DNA of 64,000 nt from Lamellibrachia columna (Eukaryota; Annelida; Polychaeta; Sabellida; Siboglinidae). Each line of letters opens with the position of its first letter. Positions within the stretch are counted from its first letter, which is position 1. This document shows, one piece after another, positions 44,030-61,739 of the stretch. The notes under the pieces are model-generated. The model worked only from the letters and a program-made list of their open reading frames with translations. It ran no database searches and had not been told where the DNA came from. The position numbers and the translations under genes are program-made. The DNA lies in the NCBI GenBank assembly GCA_963662155.1, contig OY759263.1, forward strand, positions 43,726,469-43,790,468. Direction: 5' to 3'.

Positions 44030-44380
44030 CACACACACACACGCACACGCGCACACGCGCACACGCGCACACGCGCACACACGCACACACGCACGCACAC
44101 ACACACACACGCACACACGCGCACGCACGCATGTACGCACGCACGCACGCGCACGTATGTACGCACGCACACACACACACACACACACACGCACGCACGC
44201 ACGCAAGCGCACGCAAGCGCACGCACGCACGCACGCACGCACGCACACGCACACGCACACGCACACGCACACGCACACGCACACGCACACGCACACGCAC
44301 ACGCACACGCACACGCACACGCACACGCACACGCACACGCACACGCACACGCACACGCACACGCACACGCACGCGCACAC
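44030..44380. repeat. (AC)n/(ACGC)n/(CACACG)n microsatellite
   Basis: Long simple repeat with over 20 perfect CACACG hexamers near its right end. Frames on both strands are artefacts. Confidence 0.97.
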
Positions 44381-44515
44381 TTAAAGTCTCAGCACACTGT
44401 AACTGCTGTAGAAATGGCTGCCTATGTGTTATGTAGCAATAGTCTCAAGGTATCCTTTCATGGAATTGGAATACACTTGTGGTTGTCAAATTAATCAGTT
44501 ATCGCCTTACAGATT

Positions 44516-44908
44516 CTACAAAGTTGATGCAGTCGAGGAGACGACCAGGAAAGCGGTTAAGTGTTGACTCGTATCATCCTCCTCCCTAGGCTTCAAGTAT
44601 TTGTCAATATGTCCCTTGAATTGGTTGATGTTATTAGACATAACCGCTGCCTCCAGAATTCTATTCCAGACGTTTGCAATCCTTTGGGTGATCAAGTACT
44701 TCCGTATAGAGTGCCCGTTGGCGATTTTAAATGGCTGCCCTCTCGTTGCAGACCGTGCATTCTCCGTGACGAAGACGTCAGCAGGAAGTATAACCTCTAA
44801 CCCGTTGAATATGTTGAACACATCTAGTAGGTCGAATTTCAGTCGCCTAGTCTCAAGAATTGTGCTGTTTAAAGCTCTCAAACTATTAGCGTAGTCCATA
44901 TGATTCAA
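44516..44908 (-). pseudogene. LINE reverse transcriptase C-terminal fragment
   Basis: The minus-strand frame contains LETRRLKFDLLDVFNIFNGL and IRKYLITQRIANVWNRILEA, the characteristic tail of CR1/jockey-like LINE ORF2 (RRxRxDxIxVFKIxNG, then WNxLPxxVV). No catalytic motifs remain, and it is 5'-truncated. Confidence 0.8.
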
Positions 44909-45103
44909 ATCAGCTAAATAGCTAATAATATAGATTTTAAAGATAATGGGAGCTTTTAAATGTCAAACCTTTATTATATGAGTCAATAAATTGAACGATT
45001 TCTGGAGCAATATATTAATGTTTAATCCCCTCAGTCAGCAAAACACTAATATTTCACTTCAATAATGTCGAAGGTTGTTAATAACATCAGGTTTATCCAG
45101 GGC

Positions 45104-45531
45104 CAGGGTTGAAAAAAAAGCAAGATTTTTTTTTTTAATAAAAAAAATCGGATTTATTTGATTTAAATCGGATTTTTTTTATTTATTTGATTTTTTTTAT
45201 TTATTTGATTTTTTTTAAATCTGACATACACAATGTCATAAAATATTTTACTATCAGGCTATCTGGTGTCAATACAGCTACACAAGTGTACGCACTTTGT
45301 GCTTTTGTATTAAAAAACACACAAAACTTTGTTGATCTTGATGCTTGTAAACAATTATTTGTGTTAAATTCATATAAATCAGCGATAAAAAAAACCGGAA
45401 GTCAACAAAATCATAAATCAATGATTTTTTTTGATTTTTTTGGAGCAATTTAAATCATGATTTAAATCAATGATTTAAATCATGATTTAAATCAATGATT
45501 TAAATCAAATGATTTAAATCAAACAATCCTG
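45104..45531. mobile_element. 428-bp hAT-type MITE with perfect 8-bp target duplication
   Basis: Terminal repeats CAGGGTTG (left) and CAATCCTG (right, inverse CAGGATTG) are flanked on both sides by TCCAGGGC (45096-45103 and 45532-45539). The body is rich in 'gatttaaatc' and T/A runs. No transposase sequence. The 8-bp duplication and CAGGG end mark hAT. Confidence 0.9.
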
Positions 45532-45763
45532 TCCAGGGCCATAACCATTTTATCTTTCATACAGTAAATGCTATCCCTCTGGTTTGGCAACGTCTAACTG
45601 GTCAACATGTCTACTGGACAGTCATTCTACTGTGCGCCTATAATTTATGTTAATCACTTCTCCCTGGAACCAATGCAAGTACAAGAGTGTTGGCCTCTTG
45701 TAAGGCCTCTGCTAAGCGCGCTTATGTCACTTGCTTGCGTCCGTGCGTGGGTGTGTCCCTGTG

Positions 45764-46079
45764 TGCGTGTGCGTGTGCGTGTGCGTGTGCGTGTGCGTGT
45801 GCGTGTGCGTGTGCGTGTGCGTGTGCGTGTGCGTGTGCGTGTGCGTGTGCGTGTGCGTGTGCGTGTGCGTGTGCGTGTGCGTGTGCGTGTGCGTGTGCGT
45901 GTGCGTGTGCGTGTGCGTGTGCGTGTGCGTGTGCGTGTGCGTGTGCGTGTGCGTGTGCGTGTGCGTGTGCGTGTGCGTGTGCGTGTGCGTGTGCGTGTGC
46001 GTGTGCGTGTGCGTGTGCGTGTGCGTGTGCGTGTGCGTGTGCGTGTGCGTGTGCGTGTGCGTGTGCGTGTGCGTGTGCG
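45764..46079. repeat. (GTGCGT)n, about 52 perfect hexamers
   Basis: Perfect hexanucleotide tract. Its VRVRVR, RTRTRT and CACACA frames are artefacts. Confidence 0.97.
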
Positions 46080-46089
46080 GGCCACTTTT

Positions 46090-47105
46090 GGTGTTACCTG
46101 TTTCTGGACGCCATACTTGTCATATACGTATTCTACACAGTAATGAACGTTGAACTGATTATGTGAGTCAGCCACTTGTTGCCCTATTGTGCACAAGCTT
46201 GTTCAAAACACTAATTGGCGTGGTGCCTCGCTTGTGAATCGGTCTCTTGTGAATCGGTCAAGCTTGCTTTCAACGACGTCTATTCGAATCGAATTTATTA
46301 GGAACATGACGTTTGCATGTTTGTTTATATTCGCAAACTCATTCAATCACTGTTACGAACTCATATACATAAACACATCTTCTCGGGTGTGGTCAGGTAA
46401 TTTTGTTATGAATTGTGTTCCTACTCGTGTTCTGCATTTGTGGCACCATGATGTCTACGCATTACTGAAAGCAAATATCGTTTCGCCCAGTTCTAGTCGT
46501 CTTCAAGGTGAATCGATTTTTACAGGTGAATTCATTTCTGAATTCATCCTCGTGATCAAATTCAAGTATCTATACAATACAATACAATAGGATTGTAAGA
46601 ACACACGCATGACACACTTCAGTTTTTGCTACAAATATGTATTCTCACAACAACTTTTTGTATGCCAACTAACACTATATGCTAGACATTTTTAAACACG
46701 AATGCATCTGTTTTGAATTTTAGTGTTCATGACATTTGTGTGGTCAAAACGATTTACACAATGAACCGTTGTGATTGCTTTCTATTCGAGTTTGAGAATA
46801 CCATTTATATTGGTATGATACGAGTTGCCTCAAAGGTAAAAACATAGATTAATATGTGATCAAATGTAGAGCGTTACAACATGTGCATAGATGAACATTC
46901 TATAAGCGTGGGATGTAGCAGGACTCGATAAAACGCTTAGAATTGACACTTGCTATGCGATCTTTCATTTCATTCATTTTACAGTCGATTAATGAAAACA
47001 ATTATACAATATTGCAATAATCGCTAAAAACTAACAAATGACACTTGCTTGAAAAAATTTAGGAGTTTACCAAATGAAATAAAGATGTGCAGAATCTACA
47101 CATCA
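46090..47105. other. Intergenic, no recognised gene
   Basis: A 133-codon frame at 46189-46590 ends at an 'atacaatacaataca' tail reminiscent of a retroelement end, but I cannot assign it. The rest is AT-rich with nothing visible. Confidence 0.3.
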
Positions 47106-47110
47106 AATGT

Positions 47111-47226
47111 AAGTTGTGGCAGTTTTGAAATGGTGAGTGGCGCCACTGGTGGGGAGTTTGAAATGAACATAGCAGACAAACTCCCCACCAGTGGCGCCAC
47201 TAACCATTTCACCAATGCCACAACTT
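47111..47226. repeat. Strong inverted repeat (hairpin), ~48-bp arms
   Basis: Left arm 'agttgtggcagttttgaaat' ... 'ggcgccactggtggggagtt' is matched by an inverted right arm with few mismatches around a roughly 20-bp loop. A foldback/MITE-like unit directly left of a GC-rich element. Confidence 0.8.
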
Positions 47227-47277
47227 TAAGTAGTTTTCGGCACGCCGTGTGACGCCACTGCTCCATCTACGGGTAAT

Positions 47278-49190
47278 AGTGCCCTGCACGGGCCGGGCTT
47301 TGGGCCCAAGCCCGGCCCGGCCCGCAGCCCGCCCCGCCGGGCCTCTACTAAATTTCGCGGGCCGGGCCTGGGCCTACATTTTGCGGGCCTGGGCCTACAT
47401 TTTGCGGGCCTGGCTGGGCCTGGACTGAAACAATATTAAACACATCGGGCTTGGGGCGGGCCTGGGCCTAGTGTCAGCGGGCCGGGCCGGGCCTGGGCTG
47501 GGCCTGGGCCTAACGTGAGCGGGCCGGGCCGGGCCGGGCCGGGCCGGGCCGGGCCTGGACCTAACGCAAAATATTGATACAAAACCCAGATTATTAATTT
47601 TAATATTAATAACAACTGATTATAAATTGTATTTCCGGTTAATGAATGTTTAAAAAAAAATTTTTTTTATTACATAGTTGCAAATTGAGACCTTGCATGG
47701 AATTATGAATGACATCAGTGCTTTATATATTGAAATGCTGTTTAACTTTTTTAACAATGGGACTTCCAATTGTATAATTTTAATAATGTGCATTATTTTG
47801 ATAGAGACATTTCATATAAAATATACTCATAGTTTCATACCCATGTCTTTGTATTTTAATTCTTGAAACATGTACTGGCATTCCAAAACACTGTGACTGG
47901 AGTAGTGGCACTTGTTTCACTGGCTTCATCACAGTTAATGCATGTTTCCCATCATTCTTCTTCAGCTCAAACTTGTATTGTATCATTATTGCTGAGGATA
48001 AACACGGTGTTGGATTCTCTGGGTATGTAGTATACTATGTGTTTGGCTTTGTTCACCTGCCTAATGCATTGCATAGTCATGCATAGTATTGCATACACAG
48101 TGCACACATTACACAGTACATATTACTACTACATAATACATACAGCATATACAGATGCATATTTTTGGCATGAATTTAGCCTTTTGCGTAGCTCTAATGG
48201 CCCCATACCAGGCCACTTAAGTTCACTTCGCTGGAAGCAGCCAGTCCCAAATGTTTACTTTAGACATTTGCAGAGGCAATCAAGCCAGGATTAACCCTCA
48301 ACGTATCACCCTTTGACCCTACCAGTAGACATTCTATTGTCTAGGTCTTCCATGAGTTCCCTCCAAATCTTGCCTGCCTGAATGACCTGCCCACTGGCCA
48401 CTGGCCACTGCCCACTGCCCACTGCCCACCCAAGTTGGTAGTTGGTATTTTTCAGTTGTGTTAACTAGTGTCTACTGTTTAGTGTCTACAATTTCCCCAG
48501 TACTGATTCATTCACACTTGTACCAATTCACATACGTCTGAACCTGATCTGTCTCAGGCTAGTGACTTGTAGCAGACCTCCTGGAAAGCGCCAGTGGATG
48601 ACATTTAATTGAAATATCAATTAATACCAAATTAACTGCCCTTACTGGTAACATTAATTAATTAAATTAAGCTAACTTAGTTGAGCTAATTCAATTATCA
48701 ACTTAAATTAGGGTTATGGTTTGCCTTAGGGTTAAGTTAGGGTAAGATAAAAAAAGCTCTCCTACAATAACCATCAGCCAATAAATTAAAGCCATATATA
48801 AAATATCTTTTCTTCAGGATATTCGTCTGTTTGAAGCAGTTGGTGGTACTGGATTTCTAGAACTCGTCCAACACACTATGGACAGTAGACAGCAGACTAG
48901 AATACATTAGTAGATGTTATTTAATGATACAATGCGTATATATTACAGTTTATTGTGTTTCCTTTTATTATAAGATAACAGGTTTATCTTTTCTAAATTT
49001 AAAGGGCCGTGGGCTTGCGGGCCGCGGGCTTACCCGTCTTTGGCCCGTGGGTATGAGCCGGGCCTGGGCCTGAAACGTGCGGGCCGGGCCGGGCCGGGCC
49101 GGACCGGACCTGTGCCAAACATTAATGGTCTGGCACGGGCCTGGGCCGGGCCTGGGCCTAAATTCTAGTTTGCGGACCTGGGAGAAGTGA
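47278..49190. mobile_element. GC-rich-ended hAT-like element, copy 1
   Basis: Left end 'tagtgccctgcacgggccgg', then dense GGGCCGGGCC/GGGCCTGGGCC repeats at both ends (47280-47560 and 49005-49175), with an AT-rich middle shared with copy 2. Near 48817-48885 an acceptor precedes DIRLFEAVGGTGFLELVQHT, resembling the conserved 'PFxxVEGxGFxxL' block of hAT transposases. No intact transposase and no convincing right terminus or target duplication. Confidence 0.65.
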
Positions 49191-49401
49191 TATCGCATGA
49201 ATTTAATTGATTAAATACACGACATGCTATATAAATATTGACTAAAAATACAAAATAAAATGTCTTAAACAACGGGACCCTACTAGGAATGCAAATATTA
49301 GTATGAGTGGATTGTAGTTGTTAATTCTATGTATTCTGATGTCATAAAATAACATGCAAACAAGAGAAAACGGACACGAATTATCTGCAGCATAGTACCG
49401 G

Positions 49402-49830
49402 CTTGGTGCACACTGTTTACAGTACTTTTCTGTAGAAAGGGTAACCTACTTAAACACGAATAAGAAAGTACTCTTGGTGCACATTGTTTACAGTACTTTT
49501 CTGTAGAAAGGGTAACCTACTTAAACACGAATAAGAAAGTACTCTTGGTGCACATTGTTTACAGTACTTTTCTGTAGAAAGGGTAACCTACTAAAACACG
49601 AATAAGAAACTACTCTTGGTGCACATTGTTTACAGTACTTTTCTGTAGAAAGGGTAACCTACTTAAACACGAATAAGAAACTACTCTTGGTGCACATTGT
49701 CTACAGTACTTTTCTGTAGAAAGGGTAACCTACTTAAACACGAATAAGAAACTACTCTTGGTGCACATTGTTTACAGTACTTTTCTGTACAAAGGGTAAC
49801 CTACTTAAACACGAATAAGAAACTACTCTT
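49402..49830. repeat. 71-bp tandem repeat, six copies
   Basis: The unit begins 'cttggtgcacattgtttaca' and ends 'cacgaataagaaactact'. Copies differ by only a few bases. Confidence 0.95.
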
Positions 49831-50501
49831 GCCAAGAACGGAAAGAAATGTACATATACATTTTTTTCCCAGTTTCCGTTTCTTCGTAACACGACCAAAC
49901 ATTCATCTGTCGTCCGCTTCTTCTCTTCTTAACTTGTGAAAATGCCACCGAATAGAATATAACACGTCAGCATCAGTTCGATAAGTTGTACAACGGTAAC
50001 ATTTAACTTGGAAGTGGTTATATTTGAAAGATAAGAAACAATGTGTGGGTTCATTGTTTGGCATTCTCAAATCTGTGCGTTGGACACTTTCTATTACACA
50101 TTTACTCCAACCCACTTATCACATGTGAACACTTCATATAAATGCATATACAAGTAAATTCTGCATAAACGGAATTTACAGTTGCTTTGCTATCGGTGCT
50201 ATCTAAAACTATCTAAAACTATACATAAACCAAACATCCGTATCCCTGTTGCACGATGCACAATGAAAGAAATCCAACACGTCTTAAACTTGTGATTTCA
50301 CGTAAAGTCAAACAGGTGTCATAGCGTGCGAAGCGCGGCAAATGACTCCATTCCATTCTCGGGTGGCTGGCTGGTGGTTCCTCATGGGCCAGTGGGCCAA
50401 TGGGCCAGTGGGCCAATATTCTTCATGTCGACGCTGCAATGAAAAGTCTGATAGCGACTGCGTTGTACGTTCGGTTCCCTTGCAAGGTGTGCCACTAAAC
50501 A
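49831..50501. other. Region 3' of the EF-hand gene
   Basis: Contains the inferred 3' UTR side of the minus-strand EF-hand gene. A 'gggccagtgggccaat' duplication lies near 50386-50415. No other gene seen. Confidence 0.4.
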
Positions 50502-55216
<4,715 letters not shown>

Positions 55217-55231
55217 CTAAAGCCAAAACAG

Positions 55232-56352
55232 TATGTATCATGTACTGATGTATCATGTACTGATGTATCATGTACTGGTGTATCATGTACTGATGTATCA
55301 TGTACTGATGTATTGTGTACTGATGTATTATGTAATGGTGCATTATGTACTGGTGTATCATGTACTGATGTATTATCTACTGATGTATTATGTACTGATG
55401 TATCATGTACTGATGTATTATCTACTGATGTATCATGTACTGATGTATCATGTACTGATGTATCATGTATTGGTGTATCATGTACTGGTGTATCATGTAC
55501 TGATCTATCACGCACTGATGTATCATGTACTGGTGTATCATGTACTGGTGTATTGTATACTGATGTATCATGTACTGGTGTATTATCTACTGATGTATTC
55601 TGTACTGATGTATTATCTACTGATTATTATGTACTGATGTATTATGTACTGATGTATTATTTACTGATGTATCATGTACTGATGTATCATGAACCGATAT
55701 ATCATGTACTGATGCATCATGTACTGCTGCATTATGAACTGATGTATCATTTACTGATGTATCATGTACTGATACATTATGTACTGATGTATCATGTACT
55801 GATACATTATGTGCTTATGTATTATGTACTTATGTGTCATGTACCGATGTATCATATACTGATACATTATGTACTGATGTATTAGTTATTGATGTATCAT
55901 ATACTGATGTGTCATGTATTGATGCATCATTTACTGATGCATTATGCACTGATGCATTATGTACTTATGTATTATATACTGATGTATCATGTACTGATAC
56001 ATTATATACTGATGTATCATGTACTGATGTATCATATACTGATACGTTATGTACTGATGCATTATGTACTGACGCATCATGTACTGATGTATCGTGTACT
56101 GGTGTATCACGTACTGATGCATCATGTATTGATACATTATGTACTGATGTATTATGTGCTTATGTGGCATGTACTGATGTATCATGTAATGCTGCATCAT
56201 GTACTGATGCATTATGTAATGATATATTATGTACTGATGCATCATGTACTGATGCATTATGTACTGATGCATTATGTACTGATGCATCGTGTACTGATGC
56301 ATCATGTACTGATGTACTATGTACTGACGTATTATGTACTGGTGTATTATGT
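55232..56352. repeat. 15-bp minisatellite (tgatgtatcatgtac), about 75 copies
   Basis: Begins 16 bp upstream (minus-strand sense) of the EF-hand KE-rich exon. The 15-bp period keeps frames open and gives 5-residue-periodic frames on both strands. Not considered genes. Confidence 0.95.
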
Positions 56353-56505
56353 CGATGCAGTACCTCATTAACTATGCCACAACTTGCCCACAAGTGGTAC
56401 ACTCATGCCAAGCCCCCTCCCCCCACCCCCACCTCTACCCCCACCTCCCACCCCCACCCCACAGAAAAAGGAGCCACCACAAAGTAGGTGTGTAGTGTGT
56501 AAGTT

Positions 56506-56736
56506 TTGCTTCGCATATATCTGACTTTGAAGACTAGTAGCTATGGCAGAGACAAGTCTTTCTCCAAGTTGGAACTGATCAAAGACGAGCATCGATCCAC
56601 AATAAGCCAGAACAGACTGGTTCATTTGACTCCACTCAGTACGGAATGGGACATCATGCGTCGGATTAATCTTGACAAGGTTTTGTCGGACTTCAGCGGT
56701 GCCATAAACAGTTCATTACTGTTTGAGAAAGTTTAA
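56506..56736 (+). pseudogene. hAT-type transposase C-terminal fragment
   Basis: The frame includes ISQNRLVHLTPLSTEWDIMR, then INLDKVLSDFSGAI. This resembles the end of hAT/ZMYM-like transposases (SQxRLxxLAxLSxExxxxxxIDxxxLIxDF). No upstream catalytic domain was found nearby, so it is an isolated fragment. Confidence 0.6.
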
Positions 56737-56739
56737 CAG

Positions 56740-57640
56740 ATGAACAGTCATATCTGATTATTCACGTGATTATATCTCTAGAACCGTTGGTAACTATGAT
56801 TTGGTGGACGGTATTTTGATGTCACTGTTTGCTTGTATTATCTTCTGGTATGTCATTGTATGTTGTAATTCTTGTTTGTCATTGTACGCCGTATTTTCTT
56901 CTATGTGTGTTTGTACGCCATCGTCGACAACAATATGTGAAAGCTTGCGGTCAAACATTGAATAAACGCTAAGGTATCGGATTACCTCCGTAATCAATAC
57001 CATGCGTCTCGATCTTCGTCTTTCACGCGCTCTGTAAAGCCCCCCCCCCCCACCAACCCTCCACAAAACGTTTTTACTGGGCCCCCTTCCCCCATTGTTA
57101 ATCCAGCGCTGTGTCAATGGAGATACAAACATCAAACTGCACGGGGTAGTGAATAAACCATGTACGTTATAAAACTGCTGAAACTGCTGAAGGAGCAAAC
57201 AGAACTGGGGATGTTTAGCACACCAAACATAAAACGTGTACGTGTAGAAATTGTGAACTTTTCACGTGTTACTTGAAACGGAGTAACAAATACCGACAAA
57301 TCCAACAACGCTTTCTACCAATGCTGCTTTGGCGGTCGTTTAGTTACGATCTAAAAGTTATAGGCTTACCAGTATCAAATTGCTGGACCACTTAAGTTGT
57401 ACCAACTGGATGTGTACGTGTAGATCACATCTTCTACGTGTACACGTTACAAGTTGGGCTTTTTCACCAGAACTGATCGTCCCACTGTTGGGCAAAACGT
57501 CTCCCATGACACGCATTATCTTGCCTATAATTTGAGAGCGACTTTACAGTAATAGTAGTAATATGTAGCTCATTCTGTCGTACCAGGCAACAATATGGGG
57601 ATGTGCAGACGGCAATTGTCCGTCCTGATACATAAATTGT
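56740..57640. other. Intergenic, no recognised gene
   Basis: Includes a C-rich run at 57038-57050. No supported coding region. Confidence 0.35.
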
Positions 57641-57682
57641 ATTCACGCGATGTCGTGAGCTTACTAACCATGACTCTTGCAG

Positions 57683-57804
57683 TAAAGGTTCGCTGCCTGT
57701 CACTCCACGAAGATGGCGATCCTGAAATGCGTCTGTTTCCTAGCGAATATGCCAAAAGCTGCTATGATTATGTCCGAGAAACGAAAACAAAAATTGGTCA
57801 CTAG
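57683..57804 (+). CDS. Possible terminal exon of an unrecognised gene
   Basis: After an acceptor-like 'gactcttgcag' (ends about 57682) there is VRCLSLHEDGDPEMRLFPSE, then KSCYDYVRETKTKIGH and a stop. The composition looks coding, but no family is recognised and no partner exon was found. A second frame from ATG 57713 overlaps it, so this is weak. Confidence 0.22.
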
Positions 57805-57989
57805 CTGCGTTGACGTCCGGGGTGTAGATGAAGCCGTTTACGGTATGCTGCAATTAAACAACTTATGTCCGAGCATGTCGTCTTGCTTTCTTGTGCCGGC
57901 GAGGTAGCCGAGGTTGCTATGGGAACTAGTGTAAACAGTGGTGGATTATAAGCGATTACAATACGCCAATAGTTAAAATGCGGATAAAG

Positions 57990-59650
57990 CTGCACCGCCT
58001 GTATCAGTTATCGATATAGAAAGTCATGTAGCATTTCGCTACACATGCAGCTATATGAAAATGCAATGTTTACAAAGTCTGGAATTTATACTGTTTGCTT
58101 ATTTTTCATACATATATAACTGTAGTCACTGTACTATATTTCAATGTCTTCATATCTTAATAAGATATGGAGTTTAAAACAGTAGTTCAAACGTCATAAC
58201 AAGTTAATTACGGAAAATTGTAATTTAAAATGACAATACGTTTAAAAGTAGTTTATGCAAGGACTTCTGGAAATTCTTCTATCCCAGAAAACAGTTTGCA
58301 TATGGAGTCAAAACAAAGGGATTTAATTCTTGTCAAATCAAATATTTGTGCAAGTACAATTAAACGTTTGTAAAACATTAGTTTTTAGCTGTGCTGAGAT
58401 TGGTCCACGACCAAAATCACCGGATGGAGGCGACTAAGAGTCCAGCTAATTGTTTCATTGGTTGATACAGCCAGCTACAGGGACCATGTTGAATTCCACG
58501 TTTGTTCCGGTGGCTCCACCTCTCGTGATAATGAAAAACCACCCCCGGTTGACACGGGTGAATCAGCTGGTGTAGATCGTTGCATAACACGAACCACGCA
58601 TGTGAACGGGATTACTGCATTAATCCACATTTACCGAAATAAGACCGACTAATTGGAATAAAGCGGATTAACCAAACTTCAGCTGCAATTATAGTTAAGA
58701 AAATGGTACGCCGTTGTAGAAATTGTTTTTAATCTCTGAATCACTTTGCATAGTCTATAAATGCAAAACTTAATTTATGTCCTGATGACGCATGTTGGCT
58801 GAACCCTCAGTTCCTTTGCTACGAAAAAGTACAACGAACTGTTGTTGGTAAAGGTCATTTACGAATTGAATGACAAGATAATCGATGAGTCATGAGTATT
58901 TACAATGTACTCATCGTGGCAAACATAATTAATAAACGCCAAATTAACTATGTGTAATGCACGTATGTCATAACAAATAAAAGTGGCAAAGGTGAGTGGC
59001 TAAAGACCCACCCACGGGCACACACACAGCAAGTAGAAAGTTACGAAACTAGCCATAACTAGTTAAACACATTAAATACATATCAACCCGTAGACTGTTG
59101 ACACACACGGCAAGTAGAACGTCGTTACACAAGACCGGTGAGTCATAAATTTAACTACCCAAAGTAAACACAGTGAAACAAAACCGACAATTAGAAGCCA
59201 CATTCCAGAGCACACAGTACACATAGACGCAAGTCAGTCCCATTACGTGACGATAGGAGCGCCACCAAAAGCAAAACAACAGCTGGTAGAAGTCGGAGAG
59301 ATTGGCGGGGTTACTGAAAGGTCAGAAAACACCAGTCACTTTTTTACACTTGTTGATCAGATTAAGGATCTGGATTACCAACCCTAATTTCACCCACGTT
59401 AGGAATGTCAATAAAACGGGAAGAACCCAACTCAGACCTATTGCAACTCATAGTACAAACAAGGAAAATTAGCAGACTATCATGTCTCACAACTACCAAT
59501 ATTATTTTGAATTTGTAAAAATATACATTTATATCCGTATAACGCATGTTGACAGAACCCTGAACTCGCTTGCTCCGAGAAAGTACAATAAATAACAAAC
59601 TAAATATGTGAAATGCACTTATGTCATAACAAATAAAACTAGCAAAGGTG
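57990..59650. other. Intergenic, AT-rich
   Basis: Contains a partly repeated block: 'aaactatgtgtaatgcac..atgtcataacaaataaaa' near 58945-58985 and again near 59600-59640. No gene seen. Confidence 0.4.
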
Positions 59651-59671
59651 GGAGGCCAAAGACCTACCAGA

Positions 59672-61332
59672 CCTCCACACTGAGGTCCTGCACCCACCCC
59701 AGGCCTCCACACTTAGGTCCTTCACCCACTGCAGGCCTCCACACTTAGGTCCTACACCCACTGCAGGCCTCCACACTTAGGTCCTACACCCACTGCAGGC
59801 CTCCACACTTAGGTCCTACACCCACCCCAGGCCTCCACACTGAGGTCCTGCACCCACCCCAGACCTCCAAACTGAGGTCCTGCACCCACCCCAGGCCTCC
59901 ACACTGAGGCCTGCACCCACCGCAGGCCTCCACACTGAGGTCCTGTACCCACCTCAGGCCTCCACACTGAGGTCCTGCACCCACCACAGACCTCCACACT
60001 TAGATCCTGCACCCACACCAGACCTCCACACTGAGGTCCTGCATCCACCCCATGCCTCCACACTGAGGTCTTGCACCCACCCCAGGCCTCCACACTGAGG
60101 TCCTGCCCCCACCCCAGACCTCCAAACTGAGGTCCTGCACCCACCCCAGGCCTCCACACTGAGGCCTGCACCCACCGCAGGCCTCCACACTGAGGTCCTG
60201 TACCCACCCCAGGCCTCCACACTGAGGTCCTCCACCCACCACAGACCTCCATACTGAGGTCCTGCACCCACCGCAGGCCTCCACACTGAGGTCCTGTACC
60301 CACCCAGGCCTCCACACTGAGGTCCTGCACCCACCCCAGGCCTCCACACTGAGGTCCTGCACCCACCCCAAGCTTCCACACTTAGGTCCTGCACCCACCC
60401 CAGACCTCCATACTGAGGTCCTGCACCCACCCCAAGCTTCCACACTTAGGTCCTGCACCCACACCAGGCCTCCACACTGAGGTCCTGCACCCCCCCCAGA
60501 CCTCCACACTGAGGTCCTGCACCCACCCCAGGCCTCCACACTTAGGTCCTGCACCCAACCGCAGGCCTCCACACTGAGGTCCTGTACCCACCCCAGGCCT
60601 CCACACTGAGGTCCTGCACCCACCCCAGGCCTCCACACTTAGGTCCTGCACCCACCGCAGGCCTCCACACTGACGTCCTGCACCCACCCCAGGCCTCCAC
60701 ACTGACGTCCTGCACCCACCCCAGGCCTCCACACTGAGGTCCTGCACCCACCCCAGGCCTCCACACTTAGGTCCTACACCCACCGCAGGCCTCCACACTG
60801 ACGTCCTGCACCCACCCCAGGCCTCCACACTGACGTCCTGCACCAACCCCAGGCCTCAACACTTAGGTCCTGTACCCACCCCAGGCCTCCACACTTAGGT
60901 CCTGTACCCACCCCAGACCTCCACACTGAGGTCCTGCATCCACCCCAGACCTCCACACTGAGGTCCTGCACCCACCCCAGACCTCCACACTGAGGTCCTG
61001 CACCCACCCCAGACCTCCACACTGAGGTCCTGCACCCACCCCAGGCCTCCACACTGAGGTCCTGCACCCACTCCAGGCCTCCACATTGAGGTCCTGCACC
61101 CACCCCAGACCTCCACACTGAGGTCCTGCACCCACCCCAAGCTTCCACACTTAGGTCCTGCACCCACACCAGGCCTCCACACTGAGGTCCTGCACCCACC
61201 CCAGACCTCCACATTGAGGTCCTGCACCCACCCCAGACCTCCACACTGAGGTCCTGCACCCACCCCATACCTCCACACTGAGGTCCTGCACCCACCCCAG
61301 GCCTCCACACTGAGGTCCTGCACCCACCCCAG
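59672..61332. repeat. 32-bp minisatellite (ccaggcctccacactgaggt...), about 52 copies
   Basis: Unit 'ccaggcctccacactgaggt' plus 'cctgcacccacc' with scattered variants. The period is 2 mod 3 and stop-free on the minus strand, so Trp/Gly/Cys-rich frames of 150-212 codons open in all three minus phases. Not genes. Confidence 0.97.
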
Positions 61333-61739
61333 GGCTGATCGCTCGCACACTGCACAGCTGTGAACATGGACGTGATCGTGTCATAATAAAGAAATGTCGT
61401 GGAGCTTATTCTTTTTAACAGAAGACTTCATTCGTCGCACCGACGGCTTCAGTCACATTCCACCATTGTCCCTAGTCGACTTAGTCTCCGTTATCTAGTC
61501 TCCGAGTACAATAATAGGATCGTAAAGTAACTAATACTATAAACACATATAGTTGTATTAGTTTAACAACACATTGTAACGTACAAAAACGTACTTGTAC
61601 AAAATGGAAATATAAACTTCTTTGGCTTTTCATACGCAATACTTAAATACGACAGCGCATGTGCCTTGAACTGGCTGTCAGTCTTTTACTGGGTTTTCCG
61701 TGGAGGATGAAGATCATATTGAATCAATCACTAGATGGC

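Noticed and set aside
43866..46196. Long Val/Arg, Thr/Arg, Cys/Val frames on both strands
   Set aside because: Simple (CACACG)n, (GTGCGT)n and (AC)n repeats.
46189..46590. 133-codon plus-strand frame
   Set aside because: No family resemblance, no splice support, and it ends in an ATACA-type tail. Probably retroelement debris or chance.
59672..61384. Minus-strand Trp/Gly/Cys-rich frames up to 212 codons
   Set aside because: A 32-bp repeat read in three phases. No start context, splice sites or family match.
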